From Propionibacteriaceae bacterium (GTDB taxonomy: Bacteria > Actinomycetota > Actinomycetes > Propionibacteriales > Propionibacteriaceae): DNA of 64,000 nucleotides. The notes below the pieces were generated by a model that saw only the letters and a list, made by a program, of their open reading frames with translations, was not told the origin of the DNA and ran no database searches. Shown here one piece after another: positions 17,582 to 27,952 of this stretch; the first letter of the stretch is position 1, and each line of letters opens with the position of its first letter. The stretch covers positions 1 through 64,000 of the forward strand of contig JAISAO010000094.1 of NCBI GenBank assembly GCA_031266665.1, in the 5' to 3' direction. The position numbers and the translations under genes were made by a program.

Positions 17582-18796
17582 TCAGCCCACCCGTTCGGCC
17601 GGCCCGGCGGCCCGGGCGGTGATGAACCCGGGGGCGACCCAGCCCCGGGCGGCGAAGGCGGCCGTCACGGCCTCGGCCGCCGCCTGCGCCCGCTGGGCCG
17701 CGATCAAGGCGATGGCCGAGCCGCCGAAACCGCCGCCGGTCATCCGCGCCCCCAGGGCACCGGCCGCCAAGGCCTGTTCCTGGGCCTGGTCCAGCTCCGG
17801 GCAGGAGATCTCGTAATCGTGGCGCATCGACTGGTGGGAGGCGTTGAACAGCCGGCCCAAGCCGGTGAAGTCGGCCGCCGCCAGGGCCGCCTTGGCCTGG
17901 CGGACGCGCTCGATCTCGGTCACGACGTGGCGTGTCCGCCGTCGCAGCCGCTGGCTCGACAGCCGGGGCAGGGTCTGATCGAGGTCGGCCAAGGCGAGGT
18001 CGCGCAGACTGTCCAGGCCGAGTTCGCGCACGGCCCGCTCGCAATCGGCCCGCCGGGCGCCGTATTGGCCGTCGCCCAGGGCGTGATGCACCTTGGTGTC
18101 GATGATCAACAGCACCAACTGGGCCGGGTCGAGGTCGAAGGGGACGTGTTCGACCGACTGGTCGGCGCAGTCCAGTCCCAGGGCGTGGCCGGGCAGCGCC
18201 CGCAGGCTGGCGGCCTGGTCCATGCCGCCGGTCGGGGCCAGGGCGATGTCGTTCTCGGCTTGTTGGCAGATCTGGGCCAACTGTTGGCGGCCGGTGTCGT
18301 CGGCCAGCAGCCCGAGGCCGCACAGGTCGGAGCAGGCCGCCGCCATGGCCCCCTCGATGGCGGCCGAGCTGGACAGGCCGGCGCCGATCGGCAGGTCGGA
18401 GGCGAAGGCCACGTCTAGGCCGCCGACCGTCCAGCCGACCCGTTCCAGGGCCCAGACCACCCCGGCCGGGTAGCGCGCCCAATCGGCCGGGCGCCCCGGG
18501 GCGATGGTCGCGGCCTCGACCTCGACCACGGCCCCGCCTTGGTCCGAGACCAGCCGGACCAATCCGTCCGAGCGGCCGGCGGCGGCGGCCCAGGTGCGCC
18601 GGGGCAGGGCTATCGGCAGCACTAGGCCACGGTTGTAGTCGGTGTGCTCGCCGATCAGGTTGACCCTTCCCGGGGCCGCCCAGAGGCCGGTCGGCCAGTG
18701 GTCGAAGGTCTGTCGGAACAACTCCGCCGCTTGGCCGCCGCCGTCCGGCGCCGTCCGGCCGTCGCTCACCGCCTCGGCCCGGCCGTTGTCGCCCAC
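17582..18796 (-). CDS. galK: Galactokinase
   Basis: Phosphorylates galactose at C1 (Leloir entry step). A 404-residue GHMP kinase with the galactokinase signature GRVNLIGEHTDYN (about residues 44-56), the ATP loop GAGLSSSAAIEGA, and the C-terminal GHMP motif ARMTGGGFGGSAIAL. GTG start has GGGGAG 6 nt upstream; the N-terminus is ~20 residues longer than usual, so a later start is possible. Divergent from the UDP-glucose pyrophosphorylase gene, which fits a shared role in galactose use; galT and galE are not here. Confidence 0.93.
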   Translation of the reverse strand: MGDNGRAEAVSDGRTAPDGGGQAAELFRQTFDHWPTGLWAAPGRVNLIGEHTDYNRGLVLPIALPRRTWAAAAGRSDGLVRLVSDQGGAVVEVEAATIAPGRPADWARYPAGVVWALERVGWTVGGLDVAFASDLPIGAGLSSSAAIEGAMAAACSDLCGLGLLADDTGRQQLAQICQQAENDIALAPTGGMDQAASLRALPGHALGLDCADQSVEHVPFDLDPAQLVLLIIDTKVHHALGDGQYGARRADCERAVRELGLDSLRDLALADLDQTLPRLSSQRLRRRTRHVVTEIERVRQAKAALAAADFTGLGRLFNASHQSMRHDYEISCPELDQAQEQALAAGALGARMTGGGFGGSAIALIAAQRAQAAAEAVTAAFAARGWVAPGFITARAAGPAERVG

Positions 18797-18869
18797 CGTC
18801 GTCTCCCCGCTGTCCGTCGCCCGGCCGCCTCGGCCGCGCGGGGCCTGAGACGGCTCTGTCTTGGAGCCA

Positions 18870-18875
18870 TATACT
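18870..18875 (+). promoter_or_regulatory. -10 hexamer TATACT of the UDP-glucose pyrophosphorylase gene
   Basis: TATACT ends 7 nt before the GTG at 18883, so the start codon would be the first transcribed codon. No Shine-Dalgarno sequence is present. Confidence 0.5.
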
Positions 18876-18882
18876 CCCAGAC

Positions 18883-20295
18883 GTGACCCCAGGATTGGAA
18901 GCCGCCCTGCAGAAAATGGCCGCCGCCCAGGTCAATCCCGCCGCCCAGGCCATCTTCGCCCACCACTGGCGGCAACTGGCCGCCGGCGCCACCGGCCTGG
19001 TGCGGGAGGCGGAGGTCGAAGCGGTGGACCGGCCCGAGCGACTGGAGGCGCTGGACGACCCCGGGGTCGAGGCCGCTGAGGCCGACCGGGCGGCCCTGGC
19101 CCGAACCGTCATCATCCGCCTGAACGGCGGCCTGGGCACATCGATGGGCCTGCACCGGGCCAAGACCCTGCTGCCGGTGCGCCAGGGGCTGACCTTCCTC
19201 GACCTGATCGTGCGTCAGGTGTTAGCCGCCCGGCGCCGCCACGGCGTCACCTTGCCCCTGGTCTTGCTCCACTCTTTCAGCACCCGGGCCGACTGTCTGG
19301 CCGCCCTGGCCGCCTACCCCGACCTGCCAGTGGCCGGGCTGCCCCTCGACCTGGTCCAAAGCCAGGAGCCGAAACTGCTGGCCTCCGACCTCGGCCCAGT
19401 GGCCTGGCCGGCTGACCCGGCCCTGGAATGGTGTCCCCCGGGCCACGGCGACCTCTACCCCGCGCTATTCGACTCCGGCCTGGTGGACGCTTGGCTGGCG
19501 GCCGGCTACCGCTACGCCTCGGTCTCCAACTCGGACAATCTGGGCTGTGTGCCGTCGGCCCGACTGGCGGGCTGGTTCGCCCGCTCCCAGGCGCCTTACG
19601 CGGCCGAGATCACCCGCCGCACCCCGATGGACCTGAAAGGCGGCCACATTGTCCGGCGGCGGCGCGACGGCCGTCTGATCCTGCGCGAGACCGCCCAGAC
19701 GGCCCCTGAGGAAATGGCTTTCTTCACCGACTCGGCCCGCCACCCCTACACCCACACCAACAACCTCTGGTTCGACCTGCGGGCCGTCGGGGAGCGCCTG
19801 ACGGCCACCGGCGGGGTCTTGGGCCTGCCCCTGATCCGCAACGCCAAGACGGTCGACCCGACCGACCCGACGACGCCCCCGGTGATCCAACTCGAGTCCG
19901 CCATGGGCGCGGCCATCGAGGTCTTCCCCGGCGCCAACGTCATCGCCGTGCCCCGCGACCGTTTCCTGCCGGTCAAGACCACTAACGAACTCACCTTGCT
20001 GCGGTCGGACTTCTACGACTGGGACCAGGATTGGGTCCCCCACTCCCAGGGGCGGACCGCCCCGGTCGTGACTCTGGGGGTGGCCTACCGCCTGATCGCT
20101 GGCTACGAGGCCCGGCTGAGCCACGGCCTGGGCCTGCGCCAGGCCGACGCCTTGAGCGTGGCCGGCGACTGGCGTTTCGGCCGTGGGGTCAGCGTCCGGG
20201 GCCGGGTCGAGTTGGACCAGGCGGGCGGCCTGGTGCCGGACGGCGCCGTGCTGGAGGGGCCGGCAGAGCTGGAGGGGCCGGCAGAACCGGTCTAA
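18883..20295 (+). CDS. UTP-glucose-1-phosphate uridylyltransferase, eukaryotic (UDPGP) type
   Basis: Makes UDP-glucose from UTP and glucose 1-phosphate. 470 residues with the UDPGP-family nucleotide loop RLNGGLGTSMGLHRAKTLL (about residues 80-98), the uridine-binding region (LVQSQEPKLLA) and the sugar site (SNSDNLG). This is the eukaryotic fold type, not the bacterial GalU type; among bacteria it is well known from bifidobacteria and relatives. With divergent galK it probably links galactose use to UDP-sugars and wall or capsule synthesis. The C-terminus carries a duplicated LEGPAE. Confidence 0.88.
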   Translation: MTPGLEAALQKMAAAQVNPAAQAIFAHHWRQLAAGATGLVREAEVEAVDRPERLEALDDPGVEAAEADRAALARTVIIRLNGGLGTSMGLHRAKTLLPVRQGLTFLDLIVRQVLAARRRHGVTLPLVLLHSFSTRADCLAALAAYPDLPVAGLPLDLVQSQEPKLLASDLGPVAWPADPALEWCPPGHGDLYPALFDSGLVDAWLAAGYRYASVSNSDNLGCVPSARLAGWFARSQAPYAAEITRRTPMDLKGGHIVRRRRDGRLILRETAQTAPEEMAFFTDSARHPYTHTNNLWFDLRAVGERLTATGGVLGLPLIRNAKTVDPTDPTTPPVIQLESAMGAAIEVFPGANVIAVPRDRFLPVKTTNELTLLRSDFYDWDQDWVPHSQGRTAPVVTLGVAYRLIAGYEARLSHGLGLRQADALSVAGDWRFGRGVSVRGRVELDQAGGLVPDGAVLEGPAELEGPAEPV

Positions 20296-20304
20296 CCCTA
20301 ACCC

Positions 20305-20368
20305 CCGCTGATGGTACAGCAGGGCCGGTATAGCCACCGCTGATGTGCCGGCAGGGCCGGTCTAGCCC
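20305..20368 (+). repeat. Two tandem 32-bp imperfect repeats
   Basis: CCGCTGATGGTACAGCAGGG and CCGCTGATGTGCCGGCAGGG open two adjacent 32-bp units, each containing AGGGCCGGT(A/C)TAGCC; a third start (CCACTGATGG) follows. The array fills the gap between two converging genes and overlaps the last codons of the minus-strand gene. Confidence 0.6.
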
Positions 20369-22854
20369 CCACTGATGGCGAAACGGGCCGGGCCTGACTC
20401 CAACAAGCCGATACCGACCTTTAAGACACAGCTGTTGGTGGCCTCGTCGGCCACCAACTCGACCCCCTCGATGTGGGCCTGGGGACAGGTCGTCAGCCGC
20501 ACCGTCGCGATTCCGGCCCCGCCGGTCAGGTCGTCCACCGCCGAGCTGGTCTGGATCTCGCTCCGGTCGACGTTGAGCAGCGGTTGGACGCCCTGGTAGG
20601 TCCCGGACCAGTCCGCCAAGACGATGTAGCGGCCCAGCGGCGAGACCGTCAGGTCGATGTCTTGGGGGACGACCACCAAGGCGGTGACGCGCTGCGGGGC
20701 GAAGTCCTGGCCGGTCATGTCCGCCAACGCCTGGGCGGTGGCGGCCACGATGGCCTCCAGCCAAGCCACGTTGTCGCCGGGGGAGGTGGCGAGCCTGAGC
20801 CGCTGGGATTGGGTCTCCCCCGGCTTGAGGTCGAAGGCGATGGCGTGGCCGCAGCCGTTCGCCACTTCGACCAGGCGTGTCCCGGCCTCGGCCTGGTCCG
20901 GACAGGGCTGGTCCGGCACCACCACCAGGGCCTCGCCCGCCAAGCCGGTCTGGTCCGGGGCGACTAGGTTGACGGTCAGGTCGGCCGGTTGGCCGGCGCG
21001 ATGCTCGGAGACGGCCAAATCGACCCGCAGACCACTGGCCGCGGGCTCGCCCGGCAACTCGGCCGCCACCACCTCGGAGGAGCCGAACCGCCAGAGCAGG
21101 CCCACTAAGACCAGGAGCACGACCGCGATCAGCCCGATCCAGACCAAGGGACTGCGCCAGAGGGGCTGCCCGGCCACCCGGATGACCGAGTCGGGGGACG
21201 GGGGCGTCTGCGGCCCCTTGGCCGCCGGGGACGACAACCCTTGGTCGGCGGTGACGGCCGTCGGGCGGGCGGTGGCCGGCCCGATTCTGCGGCGGGCCCG
21301 GGACAGTGGGGCGGGTACCTTGTCCGGTGTCGCTCCCAGGGTGGTGGCGTTCCGGGGGCGCGCCTGGGGTTCCGAGGTTCCGGCTGCGCCCGGCCGTGGC
21401 TTCGGGGTGGTGGCCGGCCGAGAGCCGTTCCGGCCCAGGCGGGGCAGGCGGGTGGTGGGCTCGTCCGCCGACTGGAGTTGAAGCAACATCTCCAGCCGGG
21501 TCAAGCCGGTGGTGGTGTCGCCCGTCGCATCGGAGCGGGCGAACTCGGCGGCGTCCGCGAAACCACTGGCCCCCGCCTGAGACTGGTCCAGCGAGCCGGC
21601 TCGGGCCGACGGCGGCGGGTCAGACCGGGACGACGACGGCCGGGCGGCCTCGGAGGCGGTCGGGACCGAGTCCGGCGACGACCGGGCGGGCCGGGCCAGC
21701 CCCGACTGGTCGAGGCCGGTGGAGCCATCGAAGTCGTCGGGGGGCGGCGGGGCCGACCGGTCGAGATCAGAGAACGGGACTGGCGAGGCCGGCGGTGAGG
21801 CGGTCCAAGGGTTGTCGGACGATGTCTCCGCCGGCGACCGCGGCCTGGACCAGTCGGCCAACTGCGGGATCACCGGCACGGTCACGTCCAAAGCCTCCGG
21901 CGGCAGCGACCAGGCACGCAATATAACTTGTCGTAACCCCGACTGGAGGGGTTCGGCCTGACCGGCTCGAAAACCGCCCTCCCGAACCGGGGCGTCGGTC
22001 CCGCCCCCGCCCGCCGCCGGGGGGTCGACCTCAACCTCGACCTCGACCTCCACTTCGGCCGCGCCCTCGACCGCCGGCGGGATGATCGTCTCAACCCCCG
22101 CCCCCGCCTCGGCCGCCACCACAACGGCCGCCGCCGGGGACCAGGCTCGGGGATGGTCCGCCTCAGCGCTGGAACGGGCCGCTGGGGGCTCGGCCGGCGG
22201 TTCGGCTAACGGAGGCTCAGCCAACGGAGACTCGACCAGCGGCTCGGCCGGCAGAGGCCCAGCCGCCAGAGACCCGACCAGCGGCTCGGCCGGCGGCTCG
22301 GCTAACGGAGGCTCAGCCGCCGGAGACTCGACCAGCGGTTCGGCCGGCGGGGCCAATCGTCGGCGCAGGGTCTCCCCCAGCGGCAGGTAGACGGCGGCGC
22401 CGCCGTCCTCGTCCTGGTCCAAGACCACGGCCCAATGCTCGGCCTCGACCACCTGGCGCAGGGGCCAGCCGGCCGTCAGACCGGCCAAGCGCTCGTCCAG
22501 ACCCGGCCCGGCGGCGACAGCCGCCCGCAACGCCGGGCTCACCAGCAGGGCCACGGCGTAATCGGAGTCTTGCCAGTCCCAGACGCGCCAAATCTCGCCC
22601 GCCGGACCGTGGCCGATCTGTTCGACACATTCGAAGCGCTCCCCCAGCGCCTCCCGGAAGGCCGTCACGGCCTCAATCCCAACCGTGAGGTTTGCCTCGG
22701 ATCGCTCACCGCCAGCCCCCTTGATCGACAGTCCGTCCGACCCTTGGGGGATGCGGCGCAGCCTCCGGGCCCGTCGTCGCGAGTCTAGCGCTCCCGCCCG
22801 GACGGGGCCTGGTGTGAGATATACCGCCACGATGGGTCCACTCTCGCGGTCCAT
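20362..22854 (-). CDS. Single-pass membrane protein with a degenerate kinase-like N-terminus
   Basis: About 830 residues from the ATG at 22854 (GAGG 8 nt upstream; a TTG at 22893 is also open). About residues 66-180 resemble the N-lobe of a Ser/Thr kinase: glycine-loop-like IGHGPAGEIWRVWD, YAVALLV where YAVKVL is expected, and YLPLGETLRRRL, but the ATP-binding Lys is missing and no catalytic lobe follows. A ~380-residue Pro/Ala/Ser-rich region comes next, then one membrane helix (SPLVWIGLIAVVLLVLVGLL) and a ~230-residue outside domain with several Cys. Likely a membrane-anchored pseudokinase-type sensor; inferred. Divergent from the LCP gene. Confidence 0.6.
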   Translation of the reverse strand: MDRESGPIVAVYLTPGPVRAGALDSRRRARRLRRIPQGSDGLSIKGAGGERSEANLTVGIEAVTAFREALGERFECVEQIGHGPAGEIWRVWDWQDSDYAVALLVSPALRAAVAAGPGLDERLAGLTAGWPLRQVVEAEHWAVVLDQDEDGGAAVYLPLGETLRRRLAPPAEPLVESPAAEPPLAEPPAEPLVGSLAAGPLPAEPLVESPLAEPPLAEPPAEPPAARSSAEADHPRAWSPAAAVVVAAEAGAGVETIIPPAVEGAAEVEVEVEVEVDPPAAGGGGTDAPVREGGFRAGQAEPLQSGLRQVILRAWSLPPEALDVTVPVIPQLADWSRPRSPAETSSDNPWTASPPASPVPFSDLDRSAPPPPDDFDGSTGLDQSGLARPARSSPDSVPTASEAARPSSSRSDPPPSARAGSLDQSQAGASGFADAAEFARSDATGDTTTGLTRLEMLLQLQSADEPTTRLPRLGRNGSRPATTPKPRPGAAGTSEPQARPRNATTLGATPDKVPAPLSRARRRIGPATARPTAVTADQGLSSPAAKGPQTPPSPDSVIRVAGQPLWRSPLVWIGLIAVVLLVLVGLLWRFGSSEVVAAELPGEPAASGLRVDLAVSEHRAGQPADLTVNLVAPDQTGLAGEALVVVPDQPCPDQAEAGTRLVEVANGCGHAIAFDLKPGETQSQRLRLATSPGDNVAWLEAIVAATAQALADMTGQDFAPQRVTALVVVPQDIDLTVSPLGRYIVLADWSGTYQGVQPLLNVDRSEIQTSSAVDDLTGGAGIATVRLTTCPQAHIEGVELVADEATNSCVLKVGIGLLESGPARFAISGG

Positions 22855-22978
22855 TAACTGGGCCTCGCGTAGTCCCAGACTGGCGGGCGGCAACTGTCAG
22901 TCTCGTCGCTCCCACGACGCCAGGGCGGTGGCCCAACTATCATGGTGACGGCCGGTGAAGGGCGTAAAAGGGAGGGCC

Positions 22979-24490
22979 ATGAACCTGGAGACGAGCGCGG
23001 GCGGCGGTCCCGCCGCCACCCCGGAGGATGACCGGCCGACGCCCCCGGGGCGGACGGCGGCGGTCCTGCGGCGCGTCGGCCAAGCTTTGGCCGGGTTGTT
23101 GCTGGTGGCCTTCGTGGCCTTGTTCGTCTACCTCCTCCGCCTCGGCGCCATCCCCGCCATGTGGATGGCCGGCGGCGGCGTCATCGGCTTGGCCGTGGTC
23201 GCGGCCATCGCCATACCCCTGTGGCGCAGCCGACTACCCCAACAACGTGTCCGTTACACCGTCTTGTCCGGCTTGACCGTGCTCGGACTGGTGGGCTGTC
23301 TGCTGGGCTACCTCGCCGTCGGCGACGTGGACCATTTCTTGGACCGGATCGAGCCGCCGACCGAACAGGTCGCGACCTACGACGTCATCGCCCTCAAGGC
23401 CCACGCCGACGGCATCGCCTCGGTGGCCGGCCAGACCGTCGGCCAACTGTCGATCGACCCCAACCGGGCCTTGGCCGACGCCGCCTTGAACCAGGTCGTG
23501 GTCGTGACCTACCAAGACTTCACCAATCTGGGCACACTGGCCGACGCCTTGATCGACCAGCAGGTCAACGCCTTGTTGCTGGACCACGCCTACCTGTCGG
23601 TCTACGACGACTCCCGACCCGATTTCGAGGCCCAGTACAAGGTGCTTTACTCCTTCACCGTCGTGGTCAAACCCGGTGTCACGCCCAGTGCGACGCCGTC
23701 GGCCACGCCCAGCCCCACAGTCGACAATAATTCTTTTATCGTCTACATCTCCGGCATCGACCAGTACGGCTCCATCGGCGTCAAGGGCCGCTCCGACGTC
23801 AATATTCTGGCCGTCGTCAACCCGGACAAGGGCCAGATTCTATTGGTCAACACGCCGCGCGACTTCTACGTCCAGTTGCGCGGCACCACCGGTCTGAGGG
23901 ACAAGCTGACCCACGCCGGGGTTTACGGCATCGACGTCTCAGTCGGCACCTTGGAAGACCTCTACGGCGTCGACATCGACTACTACCTCAGGGTCAACTT
24001 CGACTCCGTCACCCAACTGGTCAACCTGGTGGGCGGGATCGAGGTCTACTCCGACAACGCCTTCAGATCACAGGGCTACAGCTTCCAGGTGGGCTGGAAC
24101 TCGATGGACGGGGCCAAGGCCCTGGTCTTCTCGCGCGAGCGTTACTCCTTCGCCGGCGGCGACCGGGTGCGGGGCCAGAACCAGGAGCGGGTGATCGAGG
24201 CGCTGATCCAAAAGATGGTCCAGCCCAGCCAGTTGGTCCACTTCGGCTCCATCCTCGACGCCATGGGCGGTGGCATGGAGACCTCGATGCCGCGCGAGGC
24301 CATGATGAGTCTGGTCAACCAGCAGTTGAGCAGCGGCCAGGCCTGGACCGTGGAGCGGACCAGCGTTGACGGCGACGGCGCCATGTCGCCGACCTACACC
24401 TACGGCTCCCAGAACCTCTACGTCATGGTGCCGGACGAGACCACCGTGGCGGCGGCCCGCCAGCGCATCGCCGAGATCCTGGCTGATTGA
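22979..24490 (+). CDS. LytR-CpsA-Psr (LCP) family wall-polymer transferase
   Basis: Attaches anionic or arabinogalactan-type polymers to peptidoglycan from lipid carriers. 503 residues: three membrane helices in the first ~130 residues, an accessory region, then the LCP catalytic domain with NILAVVNPDKGQILLVNTPRD, the Arg of LRGTTGLRDKLTHA, and the lipid-phosphate-binding VFSRERYSFAGGDRVRGQNQ. ATG at 22979 chosen because GGGAGG sits just upstream; an in-frame GTG at 22955 lacks one. The stop overlaps the next start by 4 nt. Confidence 0.9.
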   Translation: MNLETSAGGGPAATPEDDRPTPPGRTAAVLRRVGQALAGLLLVAFVALFVYLLRLGAIPAMWMAGGGVIGLAVVAAIAIPLWRSRLPQQRVRYTVLSGLTVLGLVGCLLGYLAVGDVDHFLDRIEPPTEQVATYDVIALKAHADGIASVAGQTVGQLSIDPNRALADAALNQVVVVTYQDFTNLGTLADALIDQQVNALLLDHAYLSVYDDSRPDFEAQYKVLYSFTVVVKPGVTPSATPSATPSPTVDNNSFIVYISGIDQYGSIGVKGRSDVNILAVVNPDKGQILLVNTPRDFYVQLRGTTGLRDKLTHAGVYGIDVSVGTLEDLYGVDIDYYLRVNFDSVTQLVNLVGGIEVYSDNAFRSQGYSFQVGWNSMDGAKALVFSRERYSFAGGDRVRGQNQERVIEALIQKMVQPSQLVHFGSILDAMGGGMETSMPREAMMSLVNQQLSSGQAWTVERTSVDGDGAMSPTYTYGSQNLYVMVPDETTVAAARQRIAEILAD

Positions 24491-25209
24491 GCCCGGCCTT
24501 GAACCTCGACAACGAGCCCGCAGTCGTCCTCGGTCCCGGCCTGACGGTTGAACCGGCCCGCGCCAGCCGCTGGCCGGTCGAGGTCGTGGCCGTGACCGAC
24601 TTGACCGCTTGGTACCGTCGGATCGAGTTCGCCGGCCACGGCCTGCTGGCCCGCCTCCAGCCCCAGCCGGCCCATCACCTCTGGCTCCACCTGACCGGCC
24701 CGGCCGGCCAGGTGGACCGGGCCTATAGCCTGGTGGACCCCGACCCGGCGGCCGACCGCTTCAGCCTCGATTTCGTCCTCCACCAGCCGGCCGGGCCGGC
24801 CTCTAAGTGGGCGGCGGCGGCCCGGCCGGGAGCGGTCCTGCGGCTGTCCGACCCGCCGCAACAACTAGTCATACCGACTGACATCCGCCGGGCGGTGTTG
24901 ATCGGCGACGCCAGCGCCGCCAGCGCCATGGCCTCGGTCCGCCAGGCGCTGGCCGCCGACATCAGCGGCACCACGTTGTTGGTCGATCCCCACCCCGGCC
25001 TGGACCGTCTGCCGCCGACCGGGGCGGTCCAACGCCTGTCCGCGTTGACCGCCGACGCCTGGGCGGGGATCGCCGTCGACCCCGAGCGGGACTGGCTCTG
25101 GGCGGCCGGCGAGCGCCAACTGGTCAAGGCCGTCCGCCACCAGGCCCGCCAGGTCTGGGGCCTGTCGCGCCAGCGCCAACACCTCCAGACCTACTGGATC
25201 GCGTCGTAG
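24487..25209 (+). CDS. Siderophore-interacting protein (FAD-dependent ferric reductase family)
   Basis: 240 residues. The FAD-binding barrel motif RAYSLVD and the following DFVLHQPAGPASKWAAAARPG are typical of ViuB-like siderophore-interacting proteins, which reduce imported ferric siderophores in the cytoplasm. The C-terminal NAD(P)H-binding half has LIGDASAASAM and WAAGERQLVKAVR. The TTG start overlaps the LCP stop (TTGA), implying translational coupling despite the unrelated function. No siderophore uptake genes are nearby. Confidence 0.85.
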   Translation: MSPALNLDNEPAVVLGPGLTVEPARASRWPVEVVAVTDLTAWYRRIEFAGHGLLARLQPQPAHHLWLHLTGPAGQVDRAYSLVDPDPAADRFSLDFVLHQPAGPASKWAAAARPGAVLRLSDPPQQLVIPTDIRRAVLIGDASAASAMASVRQALAADISGTTLLVDPHPGLDRLPPTGAVQRLSALTADAWAGIAVDPERDWLWAAGERQLVKAVRHQARQVWGLSRQRQHLQTYWIAS

Positions 25210-25373
25210 ACCAGTCGGGGATCGCACCTCACCCCACAAAGTGTCCTCCCTACGCTACGCTCCAGTCCGGTACTTCGCGGGGACCCCGGGAGACGGAACT
25301 CAGCTCATAGGTCGAGGTTATGACCATCCGGATGCTCTAGTCTCGGACCCGACAGCGGCCAACAGGGGGAAAT

Positions 25374-25979
25374 GTGTTCGAGGATGCGATCCAACAGCTC
25401 ATCGGCCAGTTGTCGCGCCTGCCCGGCATCGGTCCGAAGGGCGCCCAGCGCATCGCCTTCCACCTGCTCGACGCCCCGCCCGAGGATGTCGCCGCCCTGG
25501 TCGAGGCCATCGCCACGGCCAAACGGACGGTCCATTTCTGCCGCGTCTGCTTCAACCTGACCGAGGACGAGGTCTGCCGCTACTGCCGCGACCAGCGCCG
25601 CGACCGCAGCCAAATCTGTGTGGTCGAGGAGTCGAAGGACGTGGTGGCGATCGAGCGCACCCGCGAGTACCAGGGCCTGTACCACGTCCTCGGCGGGTCG
25701 ATCAGCCCAATCGACAACCGTGGCCCGGGCGACCTCCACATCCGTGAGCTGGTCCAACGGCTGGACGACGGGGCCGTCACCGAGATCATCTTGGCCACCA
25801 ACCCCAACACCGAGGGCGAGGTCACCGCCACCTACCTCGGCCGCCTGCTGGCCCCCCTCGGCCTGATCGTCTCCCGCCTGGCCTCCGGCCTGCCGGTCGG
25901 CGGCGACCTGGAGTACGCCGACGAGATCACCTTGGGACGGGCCTTCGCCGGCCGCCGCGCCGCCGGGGGTCAGAACTGA
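25374..25979 (+). CDS. recR: Recombination mediator protein RecR
   Basis: Works with RecO/RecF to load RecA on gapped DNA. 201 residues: helix-hairpin-helix [20 protein letters not shown], a four-Cys zinc finger ([16 protein letters not shown]), a Toprim domain ([28 protein letters not shown]) and the Walker-B-like C-terminus. GTG start preceded by AGGGGGAAAT. It is not beside dnaX, its common partner. It converges with glmS with only 10 bp between stops. The 164 bp upstream hold no recognised RNA. Confidence 0.95.
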   Translation: MFEDAIQQLIGQLSRLPGIGPKGAQRIAFHLLDAPPEDVAALVEAIATAKRTVHFCRVCFNLTEDEVCRYCRDQRRDRSQICVVEESKDVVAIERTREYQGLYHVLGGSISPIDNRGPGDLHIRELVQRLDDGAVTEIILATNPNTEGEVTATYLGRLLAPLGLIVSRLASGLPVGGDLEYADEITLGRAFAGRRAAGGQN

Positions 25980-25989
25980 CAGCGGCGGC

Positions 25990-27834
<1,845 letters not shown>

Positions 27835-27841
27835 GGGGGCC

Positions 27842-27847
27842 ATGGTA
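27842..27847 (-). promoter_or_regulatory. -10 hexamer TACCAT of glmS
   Basis: On the minus strand TACCAT is followed by 7 nt and the GTG that exposes the catalytic Cys. It overlaps the upstream in-frame ATG, which therefore would not be transcribed. This decides the glmS start. Confidence 0.4.
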
Positions 27848-27883
27848 CCCGGCGCCGCTGGCCGGGCCGGGGTGGCGGGCGGG

Positions 27884-27938
27884 CCGAGATCCCGGATCAA
27901 GTCCAAGCTGACGTGGCATCAAGTCCGGGATGCCTGGG
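27884..27938. repeat. Family B palindromic repeat, copy 2
   Basis: GAGATCCCGGATCAAGTCCA then AGCTGACG and ATCAAGTCCGGGATGCC, between coaA and glmS. The first 29 bases nearly match the copy at 60547, differing at one base. Confidence 0.6.
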
Positions 27939-27952
27939 GCGGGGGCGGGCGG

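Noticed and set aside
25210-25373. Possible small RNA (signal-recognition-particle RNA) upstream of recR
   Set aside because: The conserved GGAAG/GCAGC core of SRP RNA is absent, and no other RNA family was recognised.
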